Source of the DNA: Symbiodinium natans
Taxonomy: Eukaryota; Sar; Dinophyceae; Suessiales; Symbiodiniaceae
NCBI GenBank assembly: GCA_905221605.1
Contig: CAJNDS010002224.1
Span: 552,523-616,522, forward strand
DNA length: 64,000 bases
Reading direction: 5' to 3'
Numbering within the stretch: the first letter of the stretch is position 1; the number at the start of each line of letters is the position of its first letter. The notes beneath the pieces were generated by a model, which saw nothing but the letters and a program-made list of their open reading frames with translations, did no database searches and was not told the origin of the DNA. Positions 1 through 12,900 of this stretch are shown here, one piece after another. A program made the translations under genes and the position numbers.

Positions 1-841
1 GGAAAAACTCTCTACCTCTTGGGGATAGCATCTTAAGACTAGGATGTACCAATAAAAAAACGCATGTTTTGCGGAGTCTTCCCGCAGGGCACAGCGATAA
101 AACAGTACCGCTGCCATGAATCCACCCGTGAACTTCTTTTCGAAGCTACCTCTCGGTGATAGCCACGTGAGTCTAGCTTGAGACGCTGAAAAAACGCCTG
201 TTTCGCAGAGCCTTCCCGCAGGGCACAGCGATTTTTCCAGAACTGCGATTTGAAACGTAACCTGAAGAAATGGGCTTTGGAAGGGGGTGTCTGTATTGTT
301 GTCAGAACGATACCCGAACGATACCGCGAACGATGCCTCGGACCTGTCTTGGCAAGGCCAACATGCACTCGAACCTACGAGTGCGACATGGCTGTGGGTC
401 TGAAAGACGCCGGGGGCCTGTTAAACACCCTGGACTTCTGACTTAACTACTACTCTGAACCCTGATTGCAACGCCCTCGCAGGTGCACCTTGGCGTTTCG
501 AGTCGTATCGCGCATCAAATACAGCATATAAAACGGTCACATATTCACATGTTCATTGCTAGCGTGCCCTCGCGTTTCGTGTTCCAAACGAGCTTACAGA
601 ACTATAACCTGGTAAGCACCAACTATGTGAATTTTGCTGATTCCGCAGGGCACACAGCGACTGGGCTATCTTCTGGGCTTGCGGGCTAATTAACCACATC
701 GACCCAGTACCCTAAACCCCAAACCCCAAACCCTAAACCCTAACCCCTAACCCTAACCCCAAACCCCTAACCCCCAACCCCCAACCCCTAACCCCTAACC
801 CATAAACCAGCCAGGGTTTAAGTGCCCTAAAAAACGCGTGA

Positions 842-956
842 CCCCCGGGGACCCCTACAGAGATGCGAATCAGCGAGGCGTCGCGCAAGGCGCGCAGGCG
901 GACCAGTCCGCCAGAGGGTACGTGCCTCGGCAGAGCCCAGGGAGGGCAGTTAGGGT
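842..956. CDS. Exon-like island between opposed arrays
   Basis: On the plus strand CCCTACAG|AGATGCG...CCAGAGG|GTACGTG bounds a 57-nt exon-like piece (MRISEASRKARRRTSPPE). The minus strand is open too. It lies between CCCTAAA on the left and TTTAGGG on the right. Confidence 0.3.
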
Positions 957-1422
957 TGAGGGATTAGGGGTTAGAAATTAGGGTTTAGGGTTTAGGGTTT
1001 AGGGAGAGCAATTAGGGCACGGGCTTGAGGGCTTTGTCTAACCCCAATTGCCTGCAGTTTCTGGGTTCTTCCTATTAATCAAGGCGTAACTACCACTACA
1101 CTGGGGTTACAGGTTTGTGTTTGGGATGAGAAAACAAAGGAAGAGACCTTGAACTGCAACACTATACAGCGAGAAGTTCGGACAGGGCCAGCCAGAATGT
1201 TGAGTCTTTTGCGAAAGCTATATAGAACAAACCTAAACCCCCTAAACCCATCTAACCCCCCCCCCCCCCCCCCAAAAAAAAAAAGAACACCTGAAAACGA
1301 AGCCCTTCGCCTGAACCCCCTAAAACCCAAAAACCCTTCAACGCTTTGAGGGCATCTTCAATGCTGTCGCTGTCATCAGTCCCGGGGGCTGGTGACAGGT
1401 TTGGGTACCTCTTTGTAACCCT

Positions 1423-1527
1423 AAGGATCCATGTACCTATATAGTATATACCTGGGCCTTAAAGGGGCTCCTATATAGTAGCTTTAGGGCCCAAAAAATC
1501 TACCATATAGGTACATGGATCCTTTGG
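1423..1527. mobile_element. MITE family F (AGGATCCATGTACC ends)
   Basis: Imperfect palindrome with ends AGGATCCATGTACCTATATA / TATAGGTACATGGATCCTT. Other copies: 31196-31278 (partial), 36204-36316, 37139-37212. No coding capacity. Confidence 0.75.
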
Positions 1528-2159
1528 GTAATGATTGATTAGTGCTAAGGTTTAGGGTTTCTTGTTCAGGGTTATGTCATAGGGCCTTCAGGCGAGCCAT
1601 AAAATGGGCTGGAAATACGATAGCTGAGGAAATACGGTTTCTCAGCTTCAGTTTCTACAGTAGAAGGGGCCCCTTCTTGCAAACCCTAAGGCCCTAAGCC
1701 CTGTCCCCTAAACCCTGAACTCGAAGATGTCAAGACTTTTGCGCTCGGCAGGATTGAGGCGTGTCTCACGGGTTTTTGGGGCGCCCAGGATCCCCTATAT
1801 GAGACTGCCGGTACCTGAAGACTCGAATGAAGGGTTGTTGGGTTACATTTTTGCAGGGTATTTCACCAGAAAATCTTGTTTCGTCATTCAAGATGGTTTT
1901 GAGCCTAGCCTGGCTAGCAGAGGAACTTCATCGCCTGATGAAAACCCAAACCTTAAACCCTAAACCCTGAACCCTAAGGCCTAAAACCTAAACCCTTATG
2001 TCATTCGGCTTGCTCCGGCAGGTGAACTTAATACTGGGCGTAAAGGAGTCTAGGGTTTCGGCCTGCTGCAGCATGCTACAATCCCGAACAGAACAACCTT
2101 AACGGACCCCAAATGGGGCTACATTGGAGTTTTTCAGGTAAAGAGAACCCTACAACCCC

Positions 2160-2193
<34 letters not shown>

Positions 2194-2824
2194 AACCCTA
2201 AACCCTAAACCCAAAAACCCTAAAGCCCTAAACGTGAACCCACTCAGCCCTACGTTGGAGTCTTCTTGGCTTGTCTGACCCACTAAGGGCCGCTTCAATA
2301 GGCACAAAATAAGCTCTGTGCCTCCTGCGCACGTGGGTGGTCTTGGGGAATCGGTAGACATTTCCTGTACCCTGAACCGCTGACTCTAGTTCAGGATCAA
2401 AAACACCTACTAAGTCATGACACTTCTTAAGCCATTTAAGGCCCTCAAAACTCTATACTTGGCCCGGGGTGGGGGGTGGGGACCGGACTCCACACCCCAA
2501 AACCCTCATCCCTGAACCCTAAACCAATTGCAACTATACCTAAACCCGGGGAGGGGGCCCCCATACGGTTCAACAATAGGAGAAGAATGCTAAAACGCAA
2601 CTATGGTTGGTTGCCACCTGCAATGGAAGCGAACTGTTTATTGCCTCTTACATACCAGGTGCATGCCCTCAATGAACCCCTAAAACCCTAAACCCCTAAA
2701 CCCTAAACCCCTAAACCCTAAACCCTAAACCCTAAACCCTAAACCCTAAACCCTAAACCCTAAACCCTGAACCCTAAACCCTAAACCCTAAACCCCAAAC
2801 CCTACACCCCCACCACCCGGGCGC

Positions 2825-3660
2825 AGTGCCGGGCTGCACAGGAACCCTCGCTCTGTAAGGGCGCACGAGTTCCCCAAAAAGGGATTTCGCCAGGCGAAAA
2901 TTGCAAACTGCACCGCGCTGACAACTCATCCCTGAGGAGGGAGGAGGCCTTCGTATGAAGTAGGGTTTAGGGTTTAGGGTTTAGGGTTTAGGGTTTAGGG
3001 TTTAGGGTTTAGGGTTTAGCGTTTAGGGTTTAGGGCCTCCCTGTGTTATAGAGTTCTTCGGGGAGGGGGGGGGGGGGGGGGGGTGAATCAATGGGTATGC
3101 AACCCAAGGTTCCCGAATGCTCCCCACTACTCCCTAAGGCTCCCTAAGCTTCCCTAAGGCCCCATGAACCACCCTTGTTTAAGAACCCTGTAAAAATGGT
3201 TCTACAAGAGGAAAAGAATGCTGAGTCGCCCCTATAGGCTGCTTGCTACCCTTAAGTGGTATCAATATGTTCAGAAACTTGCTTGCTTGCAGCAACTTGC
3301 ATCATAAGCAGGCCGTGTTCACTTCTTTGGTTCCTCATGCTATAACGCCCATTCGTCCCTGCACCAACCCTTTACATTGCCGGGCTGCACACTTGGTAGC
3401 CCAGAAACTTATCACCTTGAAGGGCACCCTTTTTTGGGTTGGTTACCTTTATAGGGGAACCTTAAACCCAAAAAAGGGAAAAGGGTACCACCGGGCTGCC
3501 AAGGCTATCTAAAGCCCGAAAGCCCTAACCCTAAACCCTAAAGCCTAAAACCCTAAAACCCTGAATCCTAAACTAAGCCCGAAAAAAAGGTCGTACGAGC
3601 TCCCCAAACAGGGATATGGCCAGGCGAAAATTGCAGTTGCACCGCGCTGACAGCTTGAGA
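2825..3660. repeat. Pair of related 75-bp islands between arrays
   Basis: Segments near 2865-2935 and 3592-3660 share GCCAGGCGAAAATTGCA and TGCACCGCGCTGACA with a common CG.ACGAG.TCCCCAAA start. They are the same unique island duplicated with its flanking arrays. The surrounding 1-6.3 kb is otherwise arrays, MITEs and poly-C/poly-G runs, with short open stretches at 2560-2680 and 3240-3400. Confidence 0.6.
3392..3502. mobile_element. MITE family E (TAGCCCAGTAACC ends)
   Basis: About 110 bp, with ends TAGCCCAG / CTGGGCTA and an internal GGTTGGTTACTTTTATAAGGG. Other copies: 36976-37083, 62174-62287, 63232-63362. Confidence 0.75.
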
Positions 3661-5219
3661 GTGCGCCGACGCAAGCTCCGAAGCAGCAAACCAACATTAA
3701 AAGGGTGTATTGGGTTTAGGGTTTAGGGTTTAGGGTTTAGGGTTTAGGGTTTAGGGTTTAGGGTTTAGGGTTTAGGGTTTAGGGTTTAGGGTTTAGGGGA
3801 GCGGGGGGGGGGGGGGGTGATTGTTGTATACATCTTATAGGGGCCATATAGTACTGATTCCGACTGCAAAAGTAGTAGGGTTCCGGGTTGAGGGACGCTG
3901 AGCCGATGACAGCCCCCTGAACCTAGTCATGCCAACAGCCTCAGAAAATCTTGCATGAAAGGAGGGACCTCCTTTATGTAACCCCTTCTATACCCTATAC
4001 GACCCACGAGCCCATACTTCAGGGACCGTATTAAGGACCTCAAGCCCTAAACCCTAAACCCTAAACCCTAAACCCTAAACCCTAAACCCTAAACCCTAAA
4101 CCCTAAACCCTAAACCCTAAACCCTAAACCCTAAACCCTAAACTAACCTTGGCGAAAAAGAACAAGCAAGAGCTCCGGCGTAGGTCGCAGGAAAGGGGCT
4201 GTGACAGGCCCAGAGAGCACAATACTCCCAAACCCTAAACCCTAAACCCTAAACCCTAAACCCAAAATCCTGGTATCGCGCTCCCCGTGAGGGGAAGGTT
4301 CGTCAGGCTGCCATTCTTTGCCCTTCTCCGCACCTCAGAAAAGCTCCTGGGCCCCCAACTTGATCTTGTTGGGTTTTATAGGGTTTAGGGTTGAGGGTTT
4401 TAGGGTTTAGGGGTTTAGGGTTCAGAGTTTAGGGTATTAGGGCTTAGGGGTTTTAGGGTTCAGGGTTTAAGGTTATGGGGCTAAGATACAGGCTTGTGCA
4501 GTCTGTGGGGTATGTAGCTTATAGGGTTTCTGTTTATGGCTTTGCTCAAACAGCGGCTTCTGAGGCTTCAAAACTTTGCGCTAAGAGCCTTCACCAGCCT
4601 TAATAGGGTGGCCCTTAAAACCCTCAGAAAAATATTCCTGACTATGATCCTCTTCATAAAGGGCAGTAAAAATGTCTCAAGAGCCTTCAAAAGCCTTAGT
4701 AGGGTTGGGGGTTGAGCTGTTGAGCCAAAAGCACTTCATGAGCCCGAAACCCCAAATCCTAAACCGAAAGGCCCTAACAAGCCCTACACCCCGAAACCTG
4801 AGAAGCTGAAACGCAAATCGATTCCGGGGGTTGCTATCAGGGGGGTCGTAATGTAGGCACCTATTTCACTAGGTTGTGTGTTTGGGTAGATGATAACCAA
4901 AACCCCATAACGCCCCATGTCGATCATTATCGGCTCCGGTTAAACCCTAAAACCTAGACACTAAACCCTAAACCTGGTGGATCAACTGAGATGCGCAGTT
5001 GAACAGTCTTCGCCAGTTCAGGGGTTAGGGGCTTAGGCCTTTGGGGGTTTGGGAGAAGGTTGGGATATTTCGGCGTAGCGATTAAAGCATATGGTGAGTT
5101 CTCAAAATGATGGTCCCTCTTTGGGTACCCTAAATAAGGGGGGCCGCCTCACAATAAGGACCCCAAAAGGGACCCTAATTTAGAGAAATCACCATGTAGG
5201 GCCTGTAGGATGTAGGGCC

Positions 5220-5444
5220 ATGAGGAACTCAGCAAGATGCATCACACAGGGCAAGCAGGCGGCATCGCTCGACGAAGTTGTGTCACCCCTCACTGCAACG
5301 GGCTATACTTCGCCCCAGGAAAACACCAACTTTGTGATGGCAAGAGAGCCCAGTACCCCCCAAAATAAGGAAGCACTGCGGAATCAATTCTTCGGAAGCC
5401 TTCTCAAGTTTGCATTGAAAATGTGTAGAACCGACTTGCCCTAA
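5220..5444 (+). CDS. 74-codon open frame, possibly coding
   Basis: Plus strand, MRNSARCITQGKQAASLDEV onward, with the stop supplied by the CCCTAAA repeat. Amino-acid composition is protein-like (ENTNFVMAREPSTPQNKEAL). No family recognised and splice sites were not fixed. Confidence 0.3.
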   Translation: MRNSARCITQGKQAASLDEVVSPLTATGYTSPQENTNFVMAREPSTPQNKEALRNQFFGSLLKFALKMCRTDLP

Positions 5445-6317
5445 ACCCTAAACCCCATGTTTACTTGAGTACTTACGATTTGGGTGTACACTTTCCTGAA
5501 ATGGAAGGGAATTGGGCTCTCAGCGCTTGTGGCGCTGGAAAGTTTAAAACAGACTCTCAAATAGAAGGGGTTTTGCTATAGTAAGGACCCCAAGAAGGTC
5601 CCCTCGATGTTCGGAAACCCCCAAAAATGGCTGGACTGAGGGCGGCGTCCTTGAGGGGGCTTCGGGCTTAGAGTTTCGGGCCTCGAACCCCAACACCCCG
5701 AACCTGGAAATTTGACCCTAAACCCTATAAACCCTAAACCCCAAACCCCAAACCCTAAACCCTAAACCCTCTAAACCCTTGAGGTTTGGGGCTTAAGCAA
5801 TTCAGGCCACTTTGTTTACCCCACTCAGGTCCCCTGAGCAAAGTTTCTGAAGTCTGTCTGCAGGGTTTAGGGTTTAGGGTTTAGGGTTTAGGGTTTAGGG
5901 TTTAGGGTTTAGGGTTTAGGGTTTAGGGTTTAGGGTTTAGGGTTTAGGGTTTAGCGTTTAGCGTTTAAGCCTGAGGGTGTTTAGGGTCTGAGTGTTCAGG
6001 GCACCCATGATACTATATTCTCACTAACACACCCTTGGGTTCTGCACAATGTATGGGGGGTTTCAAGTTTCAGCTAGCACAAAAAACAAATAAGCTACAC
6101 CATTAAGGGCCAAGAGAGAAACATCACGGTAAATTCACGCTTCAGTCCTTTCATGGAATTAACTTCTCATTTTTGTAGGTTGAATGTTGAATGTGGCACC
6201 AAACAAGTCTTTTAACGTGCCCCTGTAAAACATACGGTTACTAACAAGGTCATGGTGGTAGAAAACCAACCTCAGTTCAACCGTATGATTTTGGAACTTG
6301 GAGCCCTTAATCACATT

Positions 6318-6419
6318 CTTAGCTGTCCAGTACCTAGGGGTTTTAAAGGTTAACCTTTGGGATTATAAGGGGAATATATTAACACAAAAGGGTTAAAGGT
6401 TACCTACTCTACTACTAAG
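6318..6419. mobile_element. MITE family C (CTTAG...CTAAG ends)
   Basis: About 100 bp with AGGTTAACCTTTGGGATT inside. Copies at 40838-40939 (very similar) and 59281-59382 (diverged). Confidence 0.75.
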
Positions 6420-6857
6420 CATTGTTGCTACTGCCTCAAAGACCCTTGAATCCCACCTGTCAGTCTTGCCCATGTCATGAGCCCACCCTTGAGACCCTAG
6501 CTCTCATATGGGGGTTTTCGGATATAGGGGATCCCCAAGATAGACCCCCGAAATAGTAGGATTCCATCCGAAGAAGGACGCCAATAAGGTACCCCTAATT
6601 TCGGAAAACATAGGCTCGGTGGTTAATACACTCTGGGGCTGGACCCTCTCATGAATGGATTCACGGTTAGAACTGGAAAAGGTACGAAAAGCCTGTCCCA
6701 CCTGTCAGTCTTATCCATGAGTCTACTAACTGGGTTGGCAGCTGCAGTAGCTGGTATGTACGGGTTGTAGGGTTTCAGGGTTCAAGGGTCGAGGGCTTAT
6801 GGTTTTTAAACTAGGTTTAGGGGGACTCGAACATCGGTGATGTGCAGAAGAACTGCC

Positions 6858-6905
6858 TCACTGCACGCCGCAGCCATTCTTCTTCCAATAGTGCTGGTGG
6901 TAGTC
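6858..6905 (-). CDS. msrA: msrA terminal exon: DYHQHYWKKNGCGVQ stop
   Basis: Acceptor TGGCCAG|GAC. It encodes DYHQHYWKKNGCGVQ then TGA. The (E/D)YHQ-Y motif near the C terminus is diagnostic for MsrA, and a GCG tail resembles the resolving-Cys region of many members. As the protein uses TGA for Sec, termination at this TGA would depend on SECIS context. Confidence 0.9.
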   Translation of the reverse strand, partial: DYHQHYWKKNGCGVQ

Positions 6906-9900
6906 CTGGCCACTAAGGGATTACAGTGCGGATGCAGTTTTGGGCTTAAGGCTTGGGATGCACCCCCGAACCACCGTTTTACTCTAGACTTAAGAGAAAC
7001 CTAGGAATAAAAAGGGTGCCCCCTTTTGGTTTTCAGGGGGTTCTCAGGAAAAAAGGAAATAAGGGCCCACTCCGTGTCCTAGAACTCCGAGCTTAAGCGT
7101 TCTTAATAGGGGATAGGATTAGGGGGACCCTTGGGGATATAGACCCTCTGAATAAGGTCCCTGTTTCAGAGAGCCAGAAGAGGGTACAGAAGGGGTTCCC
7201 TTTTAAGGGTCACCCTTATCCTACCTAGGACTTAATAGGGTTTGGGAACTAGGTGCCTTCTTAGCACCCTTATGTTACCATTCAAGGGCGTCTAAACCCT
7301 AAACTCTAGACCCTAGACTCTAATTCCCAATGATGGGAATCCCCCCACCCACCCACATTCTGCACCGCTTCCCACACAGATGGCTACTTGGAGGTTCATG
7401 GGTACATAAAACACCAATTCTATCTGTACTTATAAGCCCCCTGAGTCCCCAGGTTAGAAGTAGACTTATCATTGGGCTTATACCCTAAACACCCTAAACC
7501 CTAAGCCTCCTAAACCCTAAACCCTAAACCCTACACCCTAAACCCTAAACACCCTAAAACCCTAAACCCAAAACCCAATAAGTATACCCATGAACCTCCG
7601 ACTATGTGTAGAAATGAGAAGCAACAGCCAGACCCTGAACTTCCAGTTGAGGGTTTAGGGCCTTTAGGGGTTGTGTGAATCAGAGCCTAAACCCTAAACC
7701 CTCAACCCTGAACCCTGAACCCTAAACCCTAAACCCCTCAACCCAAAAGACCAGGAGGGGCCGCCTATTACTGTTGATAGTTCAGAAACCTCCAACCCTG
7801 AACCCTAAACAGCCCGGGTCTGGGGTTTAGGGTTCTAGGGTTTATGCTGTTTATACTGGTTTATGACGGTCTATAAGGGTTTAGGGTTTAGGCTCAAATC
7901 CCTAAACCCTAAACAACTAGGAGGGGTGGCCTCCTGGCCAGCGCTGCTCCCTGTACCCCCACACCTCGAAGCCTGCTTGAAGACTCTAGTGTCGTCCTCC
8001 TTGGCTAGTATCCTCTAAATCACCCTGAACCCTAAACCCTAAACCCTGAACCCTAAACCCTAAACCCTAAACCCTAAACCCTAAACCCTAAACCCTGACC
8101 CTAAACCCTGAACCGTAAACCCTAAACCCCAAACCCTACCAGTGATTTTGGGGGCATGCTCTGGGCTTGAGAGGATTCTACTTGGAGGTTCATGGGTAGT
8201 TATAACCACAATTACAAATCTACTTATAACCTACTTAGGGGACTTCGGGGGCTTATATGTACAGTCATACTTGGGGTTGTGACCCTAAACCCTAAACCCT
8301 ATAATTGGGGGTTATAAGTACCCCTGAACCTCCAAGTACGCGGCCTCCGCGTCAGTCCACGGCTGTTGCTCGAGGATGTCCAGGCGGCCAAACTTTCCCC
8401 TCTCCTTGGCCACCTGTGTCGGAGCTTCCGAAGGGTTTAGGGTTTAGGGTTTTAGGGTCTAGGCTCTGTAGGTCCTAAGCTTAAACTGCAGGCTGCGCCC
8501 TACAGCCCAAACAGCTTCATATCCCTAAGCCCCAAACCCGAAGCCTTTCAGGGTTCGTAGGAAGAAAGATGGTATCTGCAGACAAGGTACCCTAAACTCT
8601 AAACCCTAATCCCTGAACCCTGAACCCTGAAGTCCTGAGCACTCAACCACCCTACATCTCTCAAACCCCCAAACCCTAAACCATCAGATGTACTTCGAAA
8701 CGGTGCTTTGATATCAACCATTGTACATACCCCCAAAATACAACCAATCTGATTACATGTAAGACCCCCCCACAACAAAAGACACAGAAAGAAAGGTTCT
8801 CCAATTTTGCAGAACCCCCACGTCGCATTCCTCAAATTGGTACCTGGTAGGTGTGCTAATAGGGGCTTGGGTGGGGCCTTTAGCTTATGTGTGTAGGTTT
8901 AACTTGTGAGGTGTAGTTTAGGGGTTTGGCGTTTAGGGCTCAGGATCTAGGAGTTGAGGGATGTAGTTCTGCGTGGAAGAGGTTGACCCTACACCCTAAA
9001 CCCTAAACTCTAGACCCTAAAGCCTAAACCCTAAACCCTCTTCTCGTTCTGTGAGACCGTGGTCCACCAAATTGGTGTACTCCCGCTTATGCCGCCGGAA
9101 AAAAAGACCCCGAATCACCCTGATCATGGGAAACCCAGATTTGTCTTCAGGGTCCAGGTCAAGGTAGAGCAAACCCTAAACCCTAAACCCTAAACCCTAA
9201 ACCCTAAACCCTAAACCCTAAACCCTAAACCCTAAACCCTAAACCCTAAACCCTAAACCCTAAACCCTAAACCGCAAAGCCTAACCCTGACACCTTCTAA
9301 CCACACATGCCATAAAAAAATGCACTTGAAGGTTGGGGGGTTGGGGTTTTCTATAAAGGAGGGACCCTTACAGGGTGGGGCCCCTTACTATACTAACTGT
9401 AGTTAAGGGACTTATAACCTAACTTAGGGTCCTTATAACCCAATTTAGGGCCCTTATAACTCTACTTATAACTAGGGGGCCCCACCCTGTATGAGGGACC
9501 CCTTAGCTTCTTTTTCGGGGGTTGCGGAAAGCATGGCGGGTTTGGGGGGGGTCCCTCCTTTCGAGCTTGTGGGGTCTATAAAGTTCAGGGGTTTAGGGGT
9601 TTAGGGCTTTAGGGTTTGGGGCTTTGGGGTTTAGGGCTTTAGGGTTTAGGGTTTGGCTTCGGTTTAAATCCGGCTAGAACTTCAGAACAATGAGCCGCTG
9701 GAAAAGGGCAAAGTGCCTCCTCTGCAATCTTCCTCTGCTCAGGGCTGTGCACCTGGGATGTGGTTTAGGGTTTAAGGGTTTAGGGTTTAGGGTTTAGGGT
9801 TTAGGGTTCAGGGTTTAGGGTTTAGGGTTTAGGTGGCTCGACAAACATTCCGACTGTTTAGTGTTCAGTGATGGTGTGGGGTGTAGGGCTTGGGGCTTGG

Positions 9901-12900
9901 GGCTTAGGGTTTGGGGTTTAGGGTTCAGGGTTTAGGGTTTAGGGTCCAGGGTCTAGGGTTTAGCCTTCAGGGTTTAGGGTTTAGGGTGCAATATGAGGGT
10001 CGGAATAGATGCCAATCGTATTCTCTTGTGGTCCCTTTCTGAATATACTAGAAAACCCCCCAAAACCTATTCTGCTTGTTGAGGCCCGTAGATTAGACAT
10101 GACAACAGGGAGAGAGAGGCACTGGCGCGCAACGACACTCTCTGGAATCTAAACTCTCGCATGGCAACCCGAAACTCTCTAACCTAGGGTTTAGGGTTTA
10201 GGGTTTAGGGTTTAGGCTTTAGGGACTCTAAACCCTAAAGCCTAAAGCCCAAAAACTTTAACCCCTAAAACCCAAAAACCCTAAACCCCAAAGCCCTACC
10301 CCGAAACCCTAAAACCCCAAAACCCTGAAGCCGTAAATCTGTACCAAGCCGTAGCCCTTCGTGGCCCAGATGGGGGCTCAAACCCCGAACCCTAAACTCC
10401 CCGGACCCAAAACCAACCCTATAGACCCTAAACCCTAAACCCTAAACCCTAAACCCTAAACCCTAAACCCTAAACCCTAAACCCTAAACCTCCTTGCAGC
10501 CCTACACACATGTATGCTGGGTTTTGGGGTTTAGGGCTTAGGGTTTTGGGATCAGGGTTCAGGGATCCTGAACGGTCTGTCATCCAAAAAGTGTGAGGGT
10601 CTCCCAAACATACGAGGGCCGAATGGCAACAGGAGCCCCCGCGGAAAGGACCTTTATTTTGAAACTTAGTGAGCTCACCAAATCATGCCCTAAACCATAA
10701 ACCCTAAACCCAAAACCCTGAAAGGACAGTCGTGATTTCTGTGATCGAATTGTTTGATGCGAGCAAGGCCGCATTTTGCGAGTGAAACCCTGAGCCCTGT
10801 ACCCGGAAGCCTGAACCCCAAACCCTGAACTCTGAACCCCTCAACCTTAAACCCCAAACCCTAAACCCTAAACCCCAAAACCCTCAACCCCAAACCCCAA
10901 AACCTTAAACCCTAAACCCAAAACCCCAAAACCCTCAACCCTGAACCTATGAGTGGTGCAGGCTTTCAGAGTGAGTCTCGAGGCTTTAGGGCGCACCGAG
11001 GTGCCGCTGAGCTCCATTTAGGGCTTAGGAGGTGTAGGGTTTGGGGTTTGGGGTTTAGGGTTTAGGGTTTAGGGTTTAGGGTTTTAGGGTTTAGGGTTTA
11101 GGGTTTAGGGCTTAGGGCTTTGGGGGGGTTTGGGGCTCAGAAGAACTGTGCGCAAGCTGTATGATCTATGCTGTCAGGGATACTTTGCTTGAGCCCAAAA
11201 CCCTAAACCCTAAACCCTAAGGCCCTAAGGCCCGAAACCCTGAACCCTAAACCCCTAAACCCCTAAAACCCCTAAAACCCCTAAACCCCTAAACCCTAAA
11301 CCGTTGAATTGCAGGCTCCTAGTTAGCAGCCAATATTCCTCAGCTGAGCCCCGGGCCCAAATCGCGGATCTGTACCTTGGTTTGGGGTTCAGGGTGTAGG
11401 GTGTAGGGTGTAAGTTATAGGTTAGGGTTTAGGGTTTAGGGTTTAGGGTTTAGGGTTTAGGGTTTAGGGTTTAGGGTTTAGGGTTTAGGGTTTAGGGTTT
11501 AGGGTTTAGGGCCTTAGCCTTTGACATAGATCACGTCCAGGGGCGCTGAGGGGGACTCTACCATTTATGCGGGGCTTTAAACCCCCTGGTTCCTAGTAGG
11601 GAATGGGGGAATGAGGTACCCTGTAGAACCCCTTAAAGGGTATGTAGATATGTGTGTGTATATATATATATATATTGAGAGGGGGATATAGGGTACCCCA
11701 GTAATTAGGGACCCCGAGGTCTTGGGAAACCCTCCTCTTCACTCAGACTGTCCCTCAGCTTCTCTTCCGCTGGCATGTGCTGGAAGCCAGCGTCAGAAGT
11801 GAGAGGCTCCCGCTGCCGCGGCGGAGGAGAGAAGCTTTGCACTGGCAATTGACGTGGCCCCATCGCTGGCGCACAAGGGCCGCTCAACTTCAGCGAGCTC
11901 CCTGTCCGCCTGAGGCAAAACAGACGCAGCATGCTGCGCATCCTGGATGCCAAGGTATATGCGAGCTCTCAGGCCACGCACTCGTCGCAGCCTGTCCAAG
12001 AGGAAACTGTAGCCCATCATTCGAGTCAACGGGCTTTCAAGGTGGGCCTTGAGAACCCGCCCGAACAGCTCCCCAACCCTCGAACCCTACTTGGAGGCTC
12101 AGGGGTAGTTATAACCACAATTATATATCTGCTTATAACCTACTTAGGGGACTTAGGCTTATAGGTACAGTTTTAATTGGGGTTTTAAGTGCCCTGAACC
12201 TCCAAGTAGACCCATCTGGACACTCAAGCAAACTCCCGTTGCATGGTCCCTTAACATGTGCCCTAACAGGGGACCCCTTCTATACCCTATACAGCCCAAG
12301 GGCACCCATCTAAGAAGCAGACATATAAACTCAAAACCTGGATCCCACTTAAACCCTGAACCCGTAATCCTGAACCATATACACCCAATAAATCTGTCAA
12401 TCTGATCAACCTTAAAAAAACCTGCAATTCAACCCTAAACCCTATAGAACCTAAACCCTATAAACCCTATAAACCCTATGAACCCTATAAAAACCCTGTA
12501 AACACTATAAACCCTATAAGCACTATAAACCCTAAAAGCCCTAAACCCCAACCCTATGCTTCAAACCCTAAACCCTAAACCCTAAGCCCTAAACCCTAAA
12601 CCCTAAACCCTGAACCCTGAACCCTAAACCCCTCAAACCCCCTTGGTCCGGGAGGCTGTGGTCTGCCCGAGGAGTCGGCCCCGCATCCCTCGTAGAAGAC
12701 CTTGGGGTTTGGAGTGCAGGGTTTAGGGTTAGGGTTTAGGTTTAGGGTTTAGGGTTTAGGGTTTAGGGTTTGGGGTTTAGGGTTTAGGGTTTAGGGTTTG
12801 GGGTTTAGGGTTTAGGGGTTAGAGGTTAGGGTTTAGGGTTTAGGGTTTAGGGCTTAGGGTTGATCAGGGATGTTAGGGTTCAGGGTTGATCAGGGATTAG

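Noticed and set aside
1-1000. Window edge as a true chromosome end
   Set aside because: Arrays occur evenly through all 64 kb in both orientations and unique DNA continues beyond them.
6450-6860. SECIS element just downstream of the msrA stop
   Set aside because: I looked for ATGA...AA...GA with a long stem and saw no convincing candidate; it may lie beyond another intron.
10720-10800. Minus-strand reading FHSQNAALLASNNSITEITT as the msrA exon after YRSAIW
   Set aside because: It resembled the YHSEEQ...ITTEI part of MsrA, but the exons at 9717-9752 and 8345-8413 match far better and join in phase.
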